A DNA stretch of 64,000 bases. It comes from Kappaphycus alvarezii. Taxonomy: Eukaryota; Rhodophyta; Florideophyceae; Gigartinales; Solieriaceae. The DNA is taken from positions 1,024,367 to 1,088,366 of the forward strand of contig NADL03000506.1 in assembly GCA_002205965.3 (NCBI GenBank), read 5' to 3'. Positions 32,590 to 42,920 of this stretch are shown here, piece after piece (position 1 is the stretch's first letter; each line of letters starts with the position of its first letter). Below the pieces are notes generated by a model, which worked only from the letters and a program-made list of their open reading frames with translations, was not told where the DNA came from and searched no databases. The position numbers and the translations under genes were made by a program.

Positions 32590-33486
32590 TGGAAGGGGTT
32601 ATTTATTTTAATTTCTTTTTGTGGTTTTTTTTTTTCTTTCTTTTGTTTCTTTCTTTTGTTTCTTTCTTTTGTTTCTTTCTTTTGTTTCTTTCTTTTGTTT
32701 CTTTCTTTTGTTTCTTTCTTTTGTTTCTTTCTTTTGTTTCTTTCTTTTGTTTCTTTCTTTTGTTTCTTTCTTTTGTTTCTTTCTTTTGTTTCTTTCTTTT
32801 GTTTCTTTCTTTTGTTTTTTGTTTTCTTGTTTTTTTGTTTTTTTGTTTTTTTGTTTCTTTTTTTTTAAACCTATTCAACCCTAGTTCGTTTCCTACCGCT
32901 ACCAATGAAACCCGCCAATCCTTCCCTCTGACTCAATCCTTAGCTGCCTTGATGGTCCCCCTGCGTCTTTGGTGGCTCAGCAGGCCTTAGACCATCCCCT
33001 TAGAGTGCTAGGAAGGTTTAGATTGTAGCAGTTACTGAGGGTATTGTCCCCTTGGACTTCGAGCTAAGCACCGAAAGTCCAAAGAGACAAGTGACACCTG
33101 CAGTATAATGTGTATTGCCCCCTTGAACTTCGGTATGCACACCTTAAGTCCAAGGAGACAAGGGACACCACTGCGTTGAGAACAACAGACAGGAGAAGAG
33201 CAACGTTTTGTTTGGAGTATGGGTGCTTTGTTTGGGGTCTTGGAGTGTTTTGGGTTGTGGGTGTTGGAGTGTTTGGTTTATGGGTGTTGGAGTGTGGGTC
33301 TTTGGGATGTGGTTCTTGGGGTGTGGTTCTTTTGGGGTGTGGTTGCTCTGGTTGGTCGAGGCTCGTACCCCAGTCGACCAGCCTTTACACAGAGATTCGC
33401 AAATTTTGAAAACGCACAAATTGGTACTAAATTCCTAGGCAAAACACAAAAATCAGCCCTTAGGCTCCGTTATTTGCCTGTTTTCA
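32590..33486 (-). repeat. Element D 5' LTR (right), expanded
   Basis: 897 bp, 161 bp longer than the left copy; the extra length is the 13-bp minisatellite. It contains the near-identical GGTTGTGGGTGTTGGAGTG-type G/T-rich tract as the left LTR. Confidence 0.85.
32636..32815. repeat. 13-bp minisatellite (TTTTGTTTCTTTC)n in LTR of element D
   Basis: About 14 nearly perfect tandem units, against 2-3 in the sister LTR at 27150-27200. The strand is purely pyrimidine plus G. It creates long spurious ORFs of Ser/Phe/Val on one strand and Lys/Thr/Glu on the other. Confidence 0.95.
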
Positions 33487-35713
33487 ACAAGTTGTCGCGA
33501 ACGTGTGGGCAGGGCATCGAGTGTATCAAAAGCTAGGGGACAAAATGCCATTGGAAATGTCGGGCAGGATCCTTGTCAATGGGCAACAGACTTCCTCGCC
33601 GCATGGCGCATAGAGCCAAGGACGACCGAGGATCGAACCGTAATGTCATAAGCGGTCGTTTTGTCTCGAGGGCCACTATGAACCTGGGGACGGGGTTGAA
33701 CAAAGATATCAGCAGGGCGATGGGCAGTACCAGGGAGGTGGAAGGGGACATCCTGTAGGCACGCGGCACGGGCGGGGTCGTGTACATATCTGGTGAACAA
33801 GTCGCGGATAGTGTCCGGCCAGCCATCAAGCAGGCCGCAGTGGACATTACGGCTGCTGCAGTGTGCCTTTGCATTAAAACTCCCCGAACCTTTCTGTACG
33901 TCTCCATTGTCCCCACGGCCACGTTCCTTGCCACGTCATGAAGCGTCGGCCACGTGCAATGGAGTCTGGGGAATAATGGCCACAGCCACCGACGGCCATC
34001 GGCTGAGCTGATGCGCTGGTAAATGTGCGCGGGAATAGTAGCGTCCAAGGTGTGGCATTTCCCAGCGTGGGTGTACAAACTCTTCAAGTTTTGCGATTTG
34101 GTCCACGTGTGCCGCGTCTGTAATATGTCGCGCCCACAACATGCAGAGTTTAGCCACCCTATTCAAACCTAATTTTCTTTGGTTTGTTACAGTGGGGTAT
34201 TCAAGACTTTGCATGTTGCACCTGCATATGTCTGTGGTAAAGTAATCAAACTCTTCAATAAATAACACGGTTTGTGGAGATGGGGAGCTGAAGCCTGGAA
34301 TCGGTAGACGGATCACGGGGGGGTTTGCGGGAGGGAGACAAGAGACCTCTCGAGACCTTGCGCTAAAGGTCCTAGAGTTTGAGGTGGTACGTATGGACGG
34401 CAGCCCCGCCGGCAACTTGGGTAGCTTTCGTGAGGGAGGACTGTTTGGACGGGGACGTAACAGCGACGTCACACGCGATAGGTCGGGCCGGGAGGTCGGC
34501 TTCAGGGTCACGAGGGAGTTGTACAAGGAGGATGTCGGCTGGCCTGCAGTCATTACTGAAAAAGAGATTCTCAACTTTGGACTGATTATAGTCGAGGCCA
34601 GCGGTGCGCAAGACATCCCACGCGACCACTTCGCTGACGGAGTTGTGGCGGCGAATACATCCAAACTCCGAGACGCAGCAGTCAGCGGCATGGTCACCGT
34701 GGATATTGAGGTCCTGATGGCAGTGGGGGAAAGGTGACCTTGTAATGTGAAAATGTGAAGTGACATTTCAACGGCAACTAGTCTGTAGACTGGGAGACTG
34801 AGGTGGATGCCCAGCACGATGGCCAGTGCTCTGGTGCTCTGGTGGACACCTTCATCGCAGTGGTGGGATGTGCTTGTAGGGAAGAAGCGGCAGCACTGTG
34901 ACGAAAGGTCAGGCCGCGCATGCGGCGACGGGTAGCTTCCACGGAGTGACAGCTGGGAGGGGGCACTCCCTTCCCTTGCTTACCTGCCCAAAACACCGTT
35001 GCTATGGCCTCTTGCTGTGCCCGATTCATACGGGATTGAGGGTTAACGTGCATATCAGCAAGGGAGGCGGGGTCAAAGGCACCTAGGTCGGTGACGCAAG
35101 GATTACCTTGCATCCGGCGAACAAAGTTGAGAAGCGGCGCACATGCCCGGTTGACCAGGAAGGGCCCGTCGCCGCGAACATGTTTGCCAAAGACGGCCAC
35201 GGAGCGGGTTGTAGAGTACGAGACGGTGCACAAGGCGGGGGGGGCAGCGTCAAGAATGCCAGCAGCGATATAGCCGAGCAGGGAGGGACTGATCATCGGG
35301 AAACCATGACCGGCCAGGGCGGAGGGGGAAAAGGTTTGTTCCTAGGCGTCGTCCGTTAGGGAGACAGTATGCAACGCGACGTAGGAATAGCGCTGCAGGG
35401 GATCTAACTCGCTGCAGGCTCAGCGGCGCACTGAGGGTCAGCAAGCCGAACGCATTGACCACACGGCATGCCGAGGCACCGCGGCGGTGCAAAAGGAAGC
35501 GATCCCGGGCGTCCCGAACCTGCTCCAGCAGCGCTGGGCATCGTATACGTCGGTGCCAAACGCCGTCGCGATATCCTCGCAGCAAATTGTTTGAACCAGA
35601 GCTTCCTTTGTGTGTCATGCATTCCTCCAAAGATCCGAGCACAGATGTCTCGCCTTTTCGGCACTGCTAACGGCAACTTTACATGGCATGCAGATACGCA
35701 CCGCCTTAGTTAA
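33487..35713 (-). mobile_element. N2: RLE-type non-LTR element fragments, minus strand
   Basis: Relative of N1. On the minus strand: thumb region with CRVVNAFGLL and CVRLADPQCAAEPAA (35640-35400), LGYIAAGILDAAPPALCTVSYSTTRSVAVFGKHVRGDGPFLV and TDLGAFDPASLAD (35296-34778; N1 has IGPFDPSLLA), then CRPADILLVQLPRDPEADLPARPIACDVAVTSP (34540-34440) and the terminal SVAVAIIPQTPLHVADAS (33990-33936; N1 ends SVAMAILSRAPLHVPDVE). A second endonuclease piece, HRPADIFVQPRPQ...AYDITV (33720-33600), follows, so at least two copies are joined here. Several frame changes. Confidence 0.75.
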
Positions 35714-36102
35714 AGGGGCTCCCTGCAGCAATAATGGAAAAGTGCACTGATTCTAAGATCGTAAAGATGAGCAATCTCCAACGCCAGACTTGCCGGCTAT
35801 CGACCCATTTCACCGCAAACGGCGACCGCTCGGACCTCAACCACACCATTCGTCAAACAGCCACTTTATACGTCCCCATACTTCCTGACATAACCCCGAA
35901 AGAAACCCATCTCACCTTACCTACTTCAAAACTTCAAGAAACCCTCGAATGTATCTCCTGTTTCCCACCACTACCCCACCATAGTAAATACACGGGTCGC
36001 ACCATGACCCACCACCCCAGCCACCCTCTACGTACACCACCTGCAGCTTTCTCTACCCCCGCTTGCACGCGACCCCACCGCGGACACAGACCACGGTGAT
36101 GA
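35714..36102. other. Short gap, no firm gene
   Basis: A 121-codon plus-strand ORF (35734-36099, MEKCTDSKIVKMSN...) is open but Pro/Thr/His-rich with no domain. The C-rich composition of 36000-36090 resembles host 5' regions. Confidence 0.3.
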
Positions 36103-36285
36103 CTAGTAAAACTCAAACATCTCGTCCATCGCTTTGTCGAAATTGCATTTCTGCTTACACGAATCCCGGTGTGTGCGAGGTGCACAACGGCAAGCATTCT
36201 TAAGGTGTCGGCGCAGGGTATTCTGCTGGACGGCCTTCCTGAATGGGCCGCTAAGTTTCGCAAGGTTCATTGGGATGCGTAGCAT
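36103..36285 (-). CDS. Hypothetical Cys/His-rich small protein
   Basis: 60 codons, MLRIPMNLAKLSG... to TAG. The core H-x4-CRC-x5-H-x3-C-x3-C spaces Cys and His regularly and could bind a metal. It may be an exon of a longer gene, possibly with the ORF at 36479-37138 on the same strand; no clear splice pair was established. Not recognised. Confidence 0.3.
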   Translation of the reverse strand: MLRIPMNLAKLSGPFRKAVQQNTLRRHLKNACRCAPRTHRDSCKQKCNFDKAMDEMFEFY

Positions 36286-36478
36286 GATGTGGTCGGTTGG
36301 ATATCAACTCGACTGCGACGAGTATGGCGGGGATGTGTGGCCTAGTGTTGATAGGACAGGGCGGTGAAGCCATACAGCGCATATCTATGGTTAATGCCAT
36401 GTAACGGGTGGGTGATGCTTGACGAGTGCTGCACCCACGGGCTGATGACCAACGGCGAGCTGAGACTGTATGGCGGGA

Positions 36479-37138
36479 TCACGCGGCGTGCTTGGACAGA
36501 TCGACGACGCCGTAGACTCTCCTTGTGACGAATGCAAGGTTGTTGGGATTGCTTTCGTGGCCCTGGTTATCCGTACAAAAGTCAAGGATGAAGGTTGCGT
36601 GTGCGATGTTGTCGCCGCCGTCCATGTTGTCGAACAGGTTTGCGTGAATGGCACTGATGTTGCAAAGCGCGTTGAGATCGACTTGTTGAGAGGAGGCGAT
36701 GTCTCGAAAGGCGGATTGCGGGATTTGAAATTGATGCATTGGTTGGTTTAACGGGGCTTTAGTTTGCAGTAATGGATGCCGGGTGCGGAGGTGAGCGACA
36801 TCCAGCTCGAGATGTAGTTGCCATCGGCCGATTTTGGGTTGGGTATTGGTGGGCGGGAGAGGCGTTTGTTGGAGGAGAACAGAGAGATGTAAAGGGTCGT
36901 AAAACGTGGCGATAGGCTTGGAATGGATAGCGGTTCGTTGGATTGTGAGTTGACGAGGTTGGTTGGGGGTTGGTTGGGAGCTCCAGGCGGCGCCCATGGC
37001 GCGGGACTGGGTACTGTGGTGGGAGTTCGTTAGGAAATGGATGGGGTGGGGTTGTGTGCGGCTATGGATGGCATGGCGGAGCGTTGTGGCGATGGCGGCG
37101 TGTGCTGGTGAAAGAAGCTCCCGGGCTGCAGAGCACAT
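36479..37138 (-). CDS. Hypothetical protein, 219 aa
   Basis: ATG at 37138. The first half is Gln/Pro/His/Thr-rich; the second half looks globular, with NALCNISAIHANLFDNMDGGDNIAHATFILDFC and a C-terminal FVTRRVYGVVDLSKHAA. No signal peptide, membrane segment or known domain. A GTAC-palindrome array lies 80-125 bp upstream of the ATG, as at other host genes here. Coding status is uncertain: both flanks are retroelements. Confidence 0.4.
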   Translation of the reverse strand: MCSAARELLSPAHAAIATTLRHAIHSRTQPHPIHFLTNSHHSTQSRAMGAAWSSQPTPNQPRQLTIQRTAIHSKPIATFYDPLHLSVLLQQTPLPPTNTQPKIGRWQLHLELDVAHLRTRHPLLQTKAPLNQPMHQFQIPQSAFRDIASSQQVDLNALCNISAIHANLFDNMDGGDNIAHATFILDFCTDNQGHESNPNNLAFVTRRVYGVVDLSKHAA

Positions 37139-37216
37139 CCGTTTCTGCAGGGTAGTCTTGACGGGGGTGTCGAGGCGATTGGAGGGCTCTAATGTACCGT
37201 CGTACGGTGGGCTTCG

Positions 37217-37300
37217 AGTACTGTACAGTAGAGTACAAGTACAGTACAGTACAGTACAGTATCACGGTGGCTGTTACAGTACAGTGAACAGGACAGTACA
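37217..37300. repeat. GTACTGTACAGTAC palindrome array
   Basis: Repeated units of GTACAGTACAGT and ACTGTACAGTAG, with looser TACAGTACAGTG and GACAGTACAGTG copies to 37300. Similar arrays lie at 45481-45508, 61013-61075, 61155-61206 and 61663-61723. Confidence 0.8.
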
Positions 37301-37619
37301 GTGCTGTGCTGTACGGCTTTACAAAATGTTGAGATTTGGTCTGTACAGTACTGTGTACTGCACAAGGATCATGAAGCAATGTGCTGTAAGGATACAACTG
37401 TAAATTACCGAGTGTGTGACGTTAGGGGAAAGAGCGGGGGAAGAAAAGGTCGGCCGCCAAGGCTCGTTCTCGTGAGACAGACAGGCCAGTAGCAGGGTTG
37501 GTAAGGTGGCGGAAAAGAGTGTCGCGTAACCGGTTGTGCCGCCTCACGGCCCCTACCGCGCTCTTACAGACGGAGGAGTGGTGACCTGGTGCGTCAAGTA
37601 TGGGGAGGTGACGTTAGGT

Positions 37620-39215
37620 AATTGTGCCTTGCAGAAACAGGCTCGTCCTGGTTCCTACAATATTTAATTTCAACGTTCGGAGAGAGGCACCCTGCTACGC
37701 TTTCCACGATCAAGCAGGGGGCAAAAGCAGTCGCCAGCCGAACCCTGGATCAATACTCTACGGTGCATGCCATTTTCCCTCAACAATACGCCGCCTCGAT
37801 GGTGAGCTCCAACGCGCCCTGGTTGTTGACCAAGTTGCCCGCTACTATTGAAAAAAATGCGCCGCTGGTCGCATTGTAAATCCTGAATCATTGTTTGAAC
37901 GCAAGTTTGTTGTTCATAGAACTCCCAACCTTCGCACCACTCGCAGGAAACCAACACCCTTACACTTTAGGCCACTCAGGGCAGCATTCGGTATTGGGCT
38001 CCGTTCCGCTAAGCTCACTACGGCTGCTGCCTTCCTTTCCTCCGTGTCCCTCACGCGTGCCCTGTGCTCTACCCCTCTCCCTGTTCTACCGAAAACTGCT
38101 CTCCATTCTTACAAATCCGCAGTTCGGCCGCACGACGATTGGAAGGCACATGTGCCCCTCGGGAGGGTTATCCAGTTCACGCCTATCGACTCAGTGCAGC
38201 GGTTTGGGCAGGGGCAACTTACTCGCCCAGTTGAGGAAAAGGCCTTTGATACCATGGCAAAGGGGGAAGAGAGGACCGCGGCACTCCGAGCCTCGTTGTC
38301 AGTGGATGGTTGCAAAGACTGGCTTTTATGTCAACCGGGTCCAGGCTCGGGTACTTATATCTCGGACTGCAATTACAAAACGTGGTTGCAGTTCTACTGC
38401 TGGGTAACACCGTTCCCTCCCTTTCAAAATGCCGCAAGGGAGGATGCACGACACTAACGGATCAGTATGTTGACCACGCGCTGTGCTGTGCCCATGGATC
38501 CACCTGCGGGTGGCGGTATGACTCGCAAACACGGTTGTTTGCCGCAGGCCCGTCCAAAGCCGCCCGACACCCTGCCCTCGAGCCCCCACACCGCGGCCAT
38601 GCAGTTCGCCCGGACATCAAGGCGCTTGGAGAGAACGGTGGCCCAGACTGTTGTGACGTAACCGTCATCCATCCCTTGACCCCCGCCCGCCTCTCCTCCC
38701 TTGTGCGATACACGCTTAAGCCCCTTAACCACCCGCCTTGGCAAGGACACTCGCATTGCCGAACTAATTCGAGCAAAGGGCTAGGCATCGCTTCATTGCC
38801 CTTCCACTCTCCACGTTGGGGGGCTGGTGCTCGGGTGCTTGGGACTTCGCCAACCGGGTTGCGACTGGCATTGCCGCACGTGCAGCTGTTCCGATTGCTG
38901 AGGCGCAGCAAACACTGGTCGCTTGTCACGCGGCGCGACTCGTCCAGAATAAAGCCAATTGTCTGTTGGAAGGAGTTTTGGGCAAATCTTAATACTACTG
39001 CAAGGTGGTTCCAGAGAACCTCCGTTCTCCGGGTATATCAGTCTCGACGCAAATTAGGCCTCGTCTCCGTAATCACTAGCTCAGCCCCACCCACTGTACC
39101 ATTGATCCTTCGCAATAAAAACCCCACTGAGCCTTTAGGTAAATACGACTGTGTCAGACGCCATGAGATACAACATGTCATTTGGCATTTCATACACAGA
39201 TTACAAACTCCATAG
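37620..39215 (+). mobile_element. N3: RLE-type non-LTR element fragment, plus strand
   Basis: Overlapping frames give a degenerate relative of N1. The order is RRKPTPLHFRPLRAAFGIGL and AAAFLSSVSLTRAL (37940-38080), VDHALCCAHGSTCGWRYDSQTRLFAA (Cys/His cluster, 38470-38545), then VRPDIKALGENGGPDCCDVTVIHPL (38605-38685), the PD...D core of the restriction-like endonuclease. Frames change repeatedly, and the family differs from N1/N2. No flanking duplication was found. Confidence 0.65.
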
Positions 39216-39289
39216 CAACGTAGTAGTCAATGTTAGCTCGGCTGCTGTCGCTTGTCCCAGGCCTCGCCCAGTTTGTAAACATGGTATAT

Positions 39290-39520
39290 GTACGGTCGTA
39301 CGCAACCTAAATTGATAGTCCCGAACTGTGACAAGACGAGCATCGTGAGTGTGGAAGGCACACAGCAAGGACACCCTGCCGGCATGCTCTTGTTTTCCTT
39401 CACGCGAACCAGCCGCTCATCCGGCGGATCGCTGGGGAAACAAGTATTATTTTGAACCAGTGGTATGCTGATAACGGCACCCTTAAGGGGTTCCTTTGCA
39501 TATCATCTGCAATACTTTCC
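39290..39520 (+). mobile_element. N4: short RT fragment of another RLE-type element
   Basis: One frame reads SVEGTQQGHPAGMLLFS (RT motif QQGDP with D to H), the next QPLIRRIAGE...NQWYADNGTLKG, i.e. the YADD box with the second Asp changed to Asn. The break near 39400 is a frame change. It lies downstream of N3 but represents an N-terminal part, so it is not its continuation. Confidence 0.65.
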
Positions 39521-40305
39521 CCAATTTAACTAGCGAGAGAGAGAACAGGAGACGTTTTATTTTAGAGTTATGGGGTGGATCACGCATGAGCCCTGTCTGG
39601 AGGTCAGCTGATGGGTTTGTGCGCTGTTTTCGTTGATTAAACTATTACCTTAGATTCATATTATAATGTACTGTATTTAGTAATTACTCGCAGAAGATTA
39701 GAACAAGTCAGGGAGTGTCTCCAACGATTAGCTCAACTCGCGTTGCTAACTCTGCCTCTAGCCCACCGTCAAGGCAGTCACAACCAATACAAACCTTGTC
39801 CAAGTGTAGATGCGCCCTACGATAAGCTCTAGATGATGAACGCGTACCGTAAATATCATCTTGTTAAATGATGAAACTTGGAGCTCCATTCAATATCGAC
39901 CTTTATCATTTTGGCTTTCTGCAGTTTCATGCATGTCGCATAAAGTTCTAATTTAAAGCCGCAACACGTACATCACTTTCAAGACCTGCATTTGTTTATT
40001 GCCCTTATCTTTCCCAGCCGTGTCTATTTTTTAGAAACATTGCAACTGCTACAACCCGAATGAGTAGATACCCAGTTGTCTAAACATCCTTATACCATTC
40101 TCATGGTGACACAGCTGACCCATTGACCCTGCTTCACTTGCACATCCGAAAAAGCCTGCCCTGCAAGTACCAAATGTCTAACTTTGGAACCATTCGCATA
40201 CCACCACAGGCAAATCCCACTGATGGATGCGTCAAGACTGGCTCTCACCATGCCCTCGCCCACCACTACACCGAACCACCCCGCCCATCCTTCACTTTTG
40301 TCACC
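39521..40305. other. Intergenic between repeat bed and first host gene
   Basis: No gene seen. Composition changes from mixed to C-rich in the last 150 bp. The frame upstream of 40306 is open to 40123, but the encoded residues look non-coding and lack the Kozak context of the 40306 ATG. Confidence 0.5.
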
Positions 40306-42738
40306 ATGGCCTCAGTCCTGATTGTATCCCTCTCGCTGCTTTTCTTCTTTTCCGACCCGGCCTGGTCCAAACTAGGCGTCGTCTTTCGGCAAGTAACAAT
40401 CACCGCCTTTTATATTGCACGTCGTCCGTGGAACACCCACACCGCCTTTGACCTGTTTGCAAATCCCCACCCCGTCTTTACCCAATCTCTAGACCCCACC
40501 AACCTTCGCAAACTATTGGCAGACCGCCGCAGATTGCGCGGCGGTGTCTTCAAAAACAGTTTAATCGCCGCCTGCTCCGATAACTCCGCCGTGCTATCCA
40601 CCACCTTACTCTCTTGGAACCGCCTGCGCCATGTTCGCGAACTCATCATTGTCGACTACGACAGCACCATAGAAGGGCCCATCACATCCCTTCGTCTCGT
40701 CGACTCGATTGACAAACTCGGCCGGGTAATCTACGTAACTGCCGGCTCACGCGATGCAACCGCTACCCCTCCGAAACGCATCGGCCGCGCACGCGCCTTT
40801 AATTTAGGAGCCGCCATGGCCTCGGGCACCAACCTCGCCATAGTCGAGTGTAACACCAGAGTGTCCCCCTGGCTCCTCGCCGAGCATCCGTTAACCAACC
40901 GCACATTCTACACCGCTTCCATTCCACGCCACGCCTCCCCTCCTACCACAAATCCCGAGTACAGCCTTCTGTACATGACCAAGCGCCATTTCATGCAAGC
41001 CGGTGGGTTTGACGAGCGTCTTGATATTCCTGGTTCGGAGTTTAGTGACCTTAGCATGCGTCTGCGAAAGATGCATCGACTGCGTCGCCTGTCCATGGAC
41101 AACCAGATGATTCGGACGCTGCCACAAGATCGAGACGAGTCGATTGTGCTGGCGCGTGACTCGACGTTGGTGGATGCGGGCGATGTGATGGAGTCTGCAC
41201 GACGGATCCCGGAGTTGTCATGGTACATTTCGTCTCTTGCGCACCGACAGTTGCCGCCGTGGAATGGAAGTCATACGGATGGCACGGGGACGATGTTGCA
41301 GTTGAAAGGGATGTCTTTTTCAGTGCTTCGACAGCAAATTGAGAGTTGTCGGCATGATTCGAGGGGTAAAGTTAGGATACAAGTTTCGAGTGGGTCTGAT
41401 TATCGCCTGTGGGTTCACGTGAGGACTGAAGGGGATGAATCGCGTTTCATGCTTGATTTGCTGCCGGGGGCTACTCTGCATTGGGTATTTTTGAATGCGC
41501 ATCGGAAATTGTTGCATAATGAATACATGGTACCGTGGGATATGTTGCGGATTCTTGAGAGGCATTTGTGGCGGGAAGGGAAGCGTGCGGAGGGTGTGGA
41601 GGCGAGGGAACGGTTGGGTGGAGTGTCGGCGTCACAGATTGGGAACTATGCGCCGCTGTTGTTTGATGTGGTGTGGAGGAAGAAAAAGCTGTTGGTGGTG
41701 AACGTGGAAGTGGAGGAGGCGATAGAGTTGATGGTCGCGGTATCGTGGGCGATTGCATACGCGGTTTCAAAGGACCGGAGTCTGGTACTGGTAGGACAAT
41801 TGGGGGAAGTGGGGGTGGCGGAGGCGTTGGATTACGACGGGATGATGGATATTTTACATCGTGAATACAACCTCAAGTTGAGTATTTTCGGGGGTGGGGA
41901 CGAGTGGGATTGTAGACGGGGCAATGATGAGCACTGCTGGAGCGGGGATATGGCCGGAAAAGCGTGGGATGAGTACAATTTGACGCGGGAGCCGTCGGGG
42001 TTGAGGGATAACGGCAACAAGCACGATCTGTTCAACATTGTGGGGAGTAAGATTGAGAGGTGGGAAGGAAGTGAGGGTAGTACAGGTTTGCAGAGGCGGT
42101 TACAAAAGGTGGGGTTTGCGAGTGTAAGCGTGTCGAGGGAGGTAGGAGAAGGGATGGGGATAGGAATGAGCGACGGGATTTGCGAAGCGGGGGTCGTTGT
42201 GGGAACAGGGGGAGACATAGATGGGGAGGAGGTGGTTGGACATGTTACGGGTGAGGTTGTAAGGTTGGCGGCGGAGTCTGACAATGTAACAAGTGTGGAA
42301 GGGAGGTATGTGTACGTGAGCGGGGGCAGGTTGGGTACGGATGAAGAAAGGGCATGGGAAGCGAGGCAAGGTGGGATGAACATGTTGAGTGGAGGCAAGA
42401 GGGAGCGAGGAGATGGGGTGGGGAAGATGGGGGATCTGTGGAGGCTGCTGAGGTGTAGGCGTATTGGGTTTACAAGGGGCCAAGGAGGGGGGGCGTGGAA
42501 CGGGGCGGAGGAGGGAATAATGGAATGGCGGAGAATTCACCTCGGAGATGACGCAGAGACGGGAGCAGGAGTGGAGCGGTCCAAGGTGGGGACATGGGAG
42601 TGGATGGTGTTTGAGGGGTTGGTCGGCGACCATGGTGCGAGCAACGACTTGCCAGCGCGAGTCAAGATGAGCTGGGATCAAAGTGATGCGTACTTTACTA
42701 CAAGTCCTGACTCTGTTCGTTCCGCAGGAGACAATTGA
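40306..42738 (+). CDS. Type II membrane glycosyltransferase, GT-A fold (GT2/GT7-like)
   Basis: 810 residues from the ATG at 40306 (ACCATGG context), chosen because an N-terminal hydrophobic anchor (VLIVSLSLLFFF, residues 4-15) starts there; a Golgi/secretory location is likely. Residues 84-245 fit a GT-A domain: SLIAACSDN, the strand LIIVDYDST, GRARAFNLGAAMASGTNLAIVE, and AGGFDERL...GSEFSDLSMRLRK, which matches the galactosyltransferase C-terminal (Glyco_transf_7C) pattern. The usual DxD reads ECN (181-183), so metal use may differ. The C-terminal 500 residues are unassigned. No introns needed. Donor and acceptor are unknown; polysaccharide or glycoprotein synthesis is inferred. Base composition swings from C-rich to G-rich along the gene. 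Confidence 0.7.
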   Translation: MASVLIVSLSLLFFFSDPAWSKLGVVFRQVTITAFYIARRPWNTHTAFDLFANPHPVFTQSLDPTNLRKLLADRRRLRGGVFKNSLIAACSDNSAVLSTTLLSWNRLRHVRELIIVDYDSTIEGPITSLRLVDSIDKLGRVIYVTAGSRDATATPPKRIGRARAFNLGAAMASGTNLAIVECNTRVSPWLLAEHPLTNRTFYTASIPRHASPPTTNPEYSLLYMTKRHFMQAGGFDERLDIPGSEFSDLSMRLRKMHRLRRLSMDNQMIRTLPQDRDESIVLARDSTLVDAGDVMESARRIPELSWYISSLAHRQLPPWNGSHTDGTGTMLQLKGMSFSVLRQQIESCRHDSRGKVRIQVSSGSDYRLWVHVRTEGDESRFMLDLLPGATLHWVFLNAHRKLLHNEYMVPWDMLRILERHLWREGKRAEGVEARERLGGVSASQIGNYAPLLFDVVWRKKKLLVVNVEVEEAIELMVAVSWAIAYAVSKDRSLVLVGQLGEVGVAEALDYDGMMDILHREYNLKLSIFGGGDEWDCRRGNDEHCWSGDMAGKAWDEYNLTREPSGLRDNGNKHDLFNIVGSKIERWEGSEGSTGLQRRLQKVGFASVSVSREVGEGMGIGMSDGICEAGVVVGTGGDIDGEEVVGHVTGEVVRLAAESDNVTSVEGRYVYVSGGRLGTDEERAWEARQGGMNMLSGGKRERGDGVGKMGDLWRLLRCRRIGFTRGQGGGAWNGAEEGIMEWRRIHLGDDAETGAGVERSKVGTWEWMVFEGLVGDHGASNDLPARVKMSWDQSDAYFTTSPDSVRSAGDN

Positions 42739-42920
42739 GGCGAGAGATATATATTACTTATATAGAGGGGTTTGTCGGTTTTTTTTTAAAAAGCAACTCT
42801 TAACCGCGGGTGTTCTCCTCTACCTACGGCAGCTGCAGCTTGTTGAAAGACGAACAAATCGAGCACCTCTCCCCACCTTCAGTCGCGTCACAGCATCTCA
42901 TTCCACCTATCGTACTCACA

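Larger units (their letters stand above)
27108..33486 (-). mobile_element. Element D: Ty3/gypsy element, minus strand, defective
   Basis: Two long direct repeats (27108-27843 and 32590-33486), each TGGAAGG...GTTTTCA on the plus strand, flank an internal region that reads on the minus strand as gag (32565-31390), protease/linker/RT (31140-29700), RNase H (29690-28900) and integrase (28900-28178). A G-rich CTAGGGGGCGTC abuts the left repeat on the minus strand, as expected of a polypurine tract. No target duplication: outer flanks are GGTAC and ACAAG. The protein is close to element A, not to B/C. Confidence 0.85.

Noticed and set aside
32619-32990. 123-codon ORF of repeated SFVSFFCFFLLF (and Lys/Glu-rich ORF on the other strand)
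   Set aside because: Both are readings of the 13-bp minisatellite in the LTR of element D; period 13 cycles the frame and gives repetitive peptides with no coding evidence.
37062-37403. ORFs on both strands with YSTV/QYSTVQYH repeats
   Set aside because: They are translations of the GTAC palindrome array.
36963-37403. Plus-strand ORF of 146 codons antisense to the 219-aa hypothetical protein
   Set aside because: Trp/Gly/Val-rich reading of G-rich sequence which ends in the palindrome array; the minus frame looks more protein-like.
41832-42681. Long minus-strand ORFs opposite the glycosyltransferase
   Set aside because: Pro/Ser/Thr/Leu-rich mirrors of a G-rich coding strand; the plus frame has the conserved domain.
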